Shown here: positions 63,554 through 64,000 of the stretch, piece by piece
Position numbering within the stretch: the stretch's first letter is position 1
Layout of the letters: each line of letters begins with the position of its first letter
NCBI GenBank assembly: GCA_051294375.1
Contig: CM119263.1
Span: forward strand, 6,487,645 to 6,551,644
Direction: 5' to 3'
DNA: 64,000 bases
Source of the DNA: Paraspadella gotoi
Taxonomy: Eukaryota > Chaetognatha
Made by a program: the position numbers and the translations under genes
Notes under the pieces: model-generated
What the model saw: the letters and a program-made list of their open reading frames with translations, nothing else
What the model was told of the DNA's origin: nothing
Database searches by the model: none

Positions 63554-63563
63554 NNNNNNNNNN
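63554..63563. other. Assembly gap (10 N) with duplicated flanks
   Basis: About 46 bp before the gap (starting AATCACTCGAGCTTTTGCGA) recur directly after it with two base differences. As at 33369, two overlapping contig ends appear to be left unmerged. Confidence 0.9.
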
Positions 63564-64000
63564 AATCACTCGAGCTTTTGCGACGCAATAAACTATTTCT
63601 GATGCAAAACAAATCTGGAATCGGGGATTGAAAGAGAAATCGCTAGTATTGGTTGAAGATAAGAAACAGACCCAAACTTTGCATTCTGCACGTATTCTTT
63701 GATCTTATGTTTTATCAGTTGAACCGGTTATATAGGTTTTATATAACTTTAATTTTAAAGAACTCCTTCGTCCTTTTCCACTTCAAATGTCACGATTCTT
63801 CAAAAATTTAACAAGGTTTACAAAAGATATCGTAGGAAAAAAAAGCTAAGGAAAAGACAATTCAATAATAGGCTTTAAAGAAAAAAGTTGCAAACTTAAT
63901 TTCTTTTTTTTTCTATTTTTCCCTCTCGTCATCGTCATTAGATGGTGATAACTATTTTTTTTTAGAAAGGGAGGGGAGAGAGAAAAGAGGGAGTGAGAAA

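Larger units (their letters stand above)
62109..64000. other. Upstream region of Xsc; no SLC6 5' exon found
   Basis: No long coding stretch. An acceptor-like 'ttatag' lies about 17 nt upstream of the Xsc ATG on the minus strand, so a non-coding first exon is likely. The right end (63180-63470) is purine-rich and includes a 10-N gap. Nothing resembling SLC6 TM1-3 is present. Confidence 0.5.

Overview
The window is nuclear DNA from a metazoan, most likely an invertebrate. All recognisable genes are split by short GT-AG introns. Exons are GC-rich, while introns and intergenic DNA are AT-rich and full of (CT)n/(GA)n microsatellites. The families seen (polycystin-1, BTB-Kelch, SLC6 transporter) are animal families. 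I cannot name the species. Four runs of N, two with the same sequence on both sides, point to a draft assembly of a heterozygous genome. There are no prokaryotic operons, CRISPR arrays or rRNA genes, and I recognised no tRNA.

Left third (about 1.3-25.0 kb, + strand): the C-terminal ~1830 residues of a polycystin-1 (PKD1) family protein in 27 exons that join in phase. It runs from the GAIN/GPS region through PLAT, eleven membrane helices, the extracellular polycystin domain and the channel-like helices to a long acidic cytoplasmic tail. The N-terminal ectodomain lies off the left edge. Its GPS cleavage triad is degenerate, and one exon sits in a 552-bp tandem duplication.

Middle (about 27-51 kb, + strand): a BTB-BACK-Kelch (KLHL) gene. 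Its core is clear from 37.7 to 50.9 kb. Candidate upstream exons (27.3-33.7 kb) encode acidic, Ser/Pro-rich low-complexity sequence that may be its N-terminus. After six Kelch blades the protein continues for about 1650 mostly disordered residues. The last exon carries four copies of a helical LLDEIL-type motif near poly-proline, resembling actin-binding WH2 motifs. One Kelch-junction exon has an apparent 1-nt frameshift.

Right part (about 53.8-62.1 kb, - strand): two genes in the same orientation. One is a complete nine-exon sulfoacetaldehyde acetyltransferase (Xsc), a thiamine-diphosphate enzyme of taurine breakdown known mainly from bacteria. It carries a predicted mitochondrial presequence here. 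Directly downstream are ten exons of an SLC6 transporter of the GABA/taurine/betaine/creatine clade, from TM4 to the stop codon. TM1-3 are not found, so Xsc may sit inside an SLC6 intron or the transporter may be 5'-truncated. A taurine-type transporter beside a taurine-catabolic enzyme is the most interesting feature of the window.
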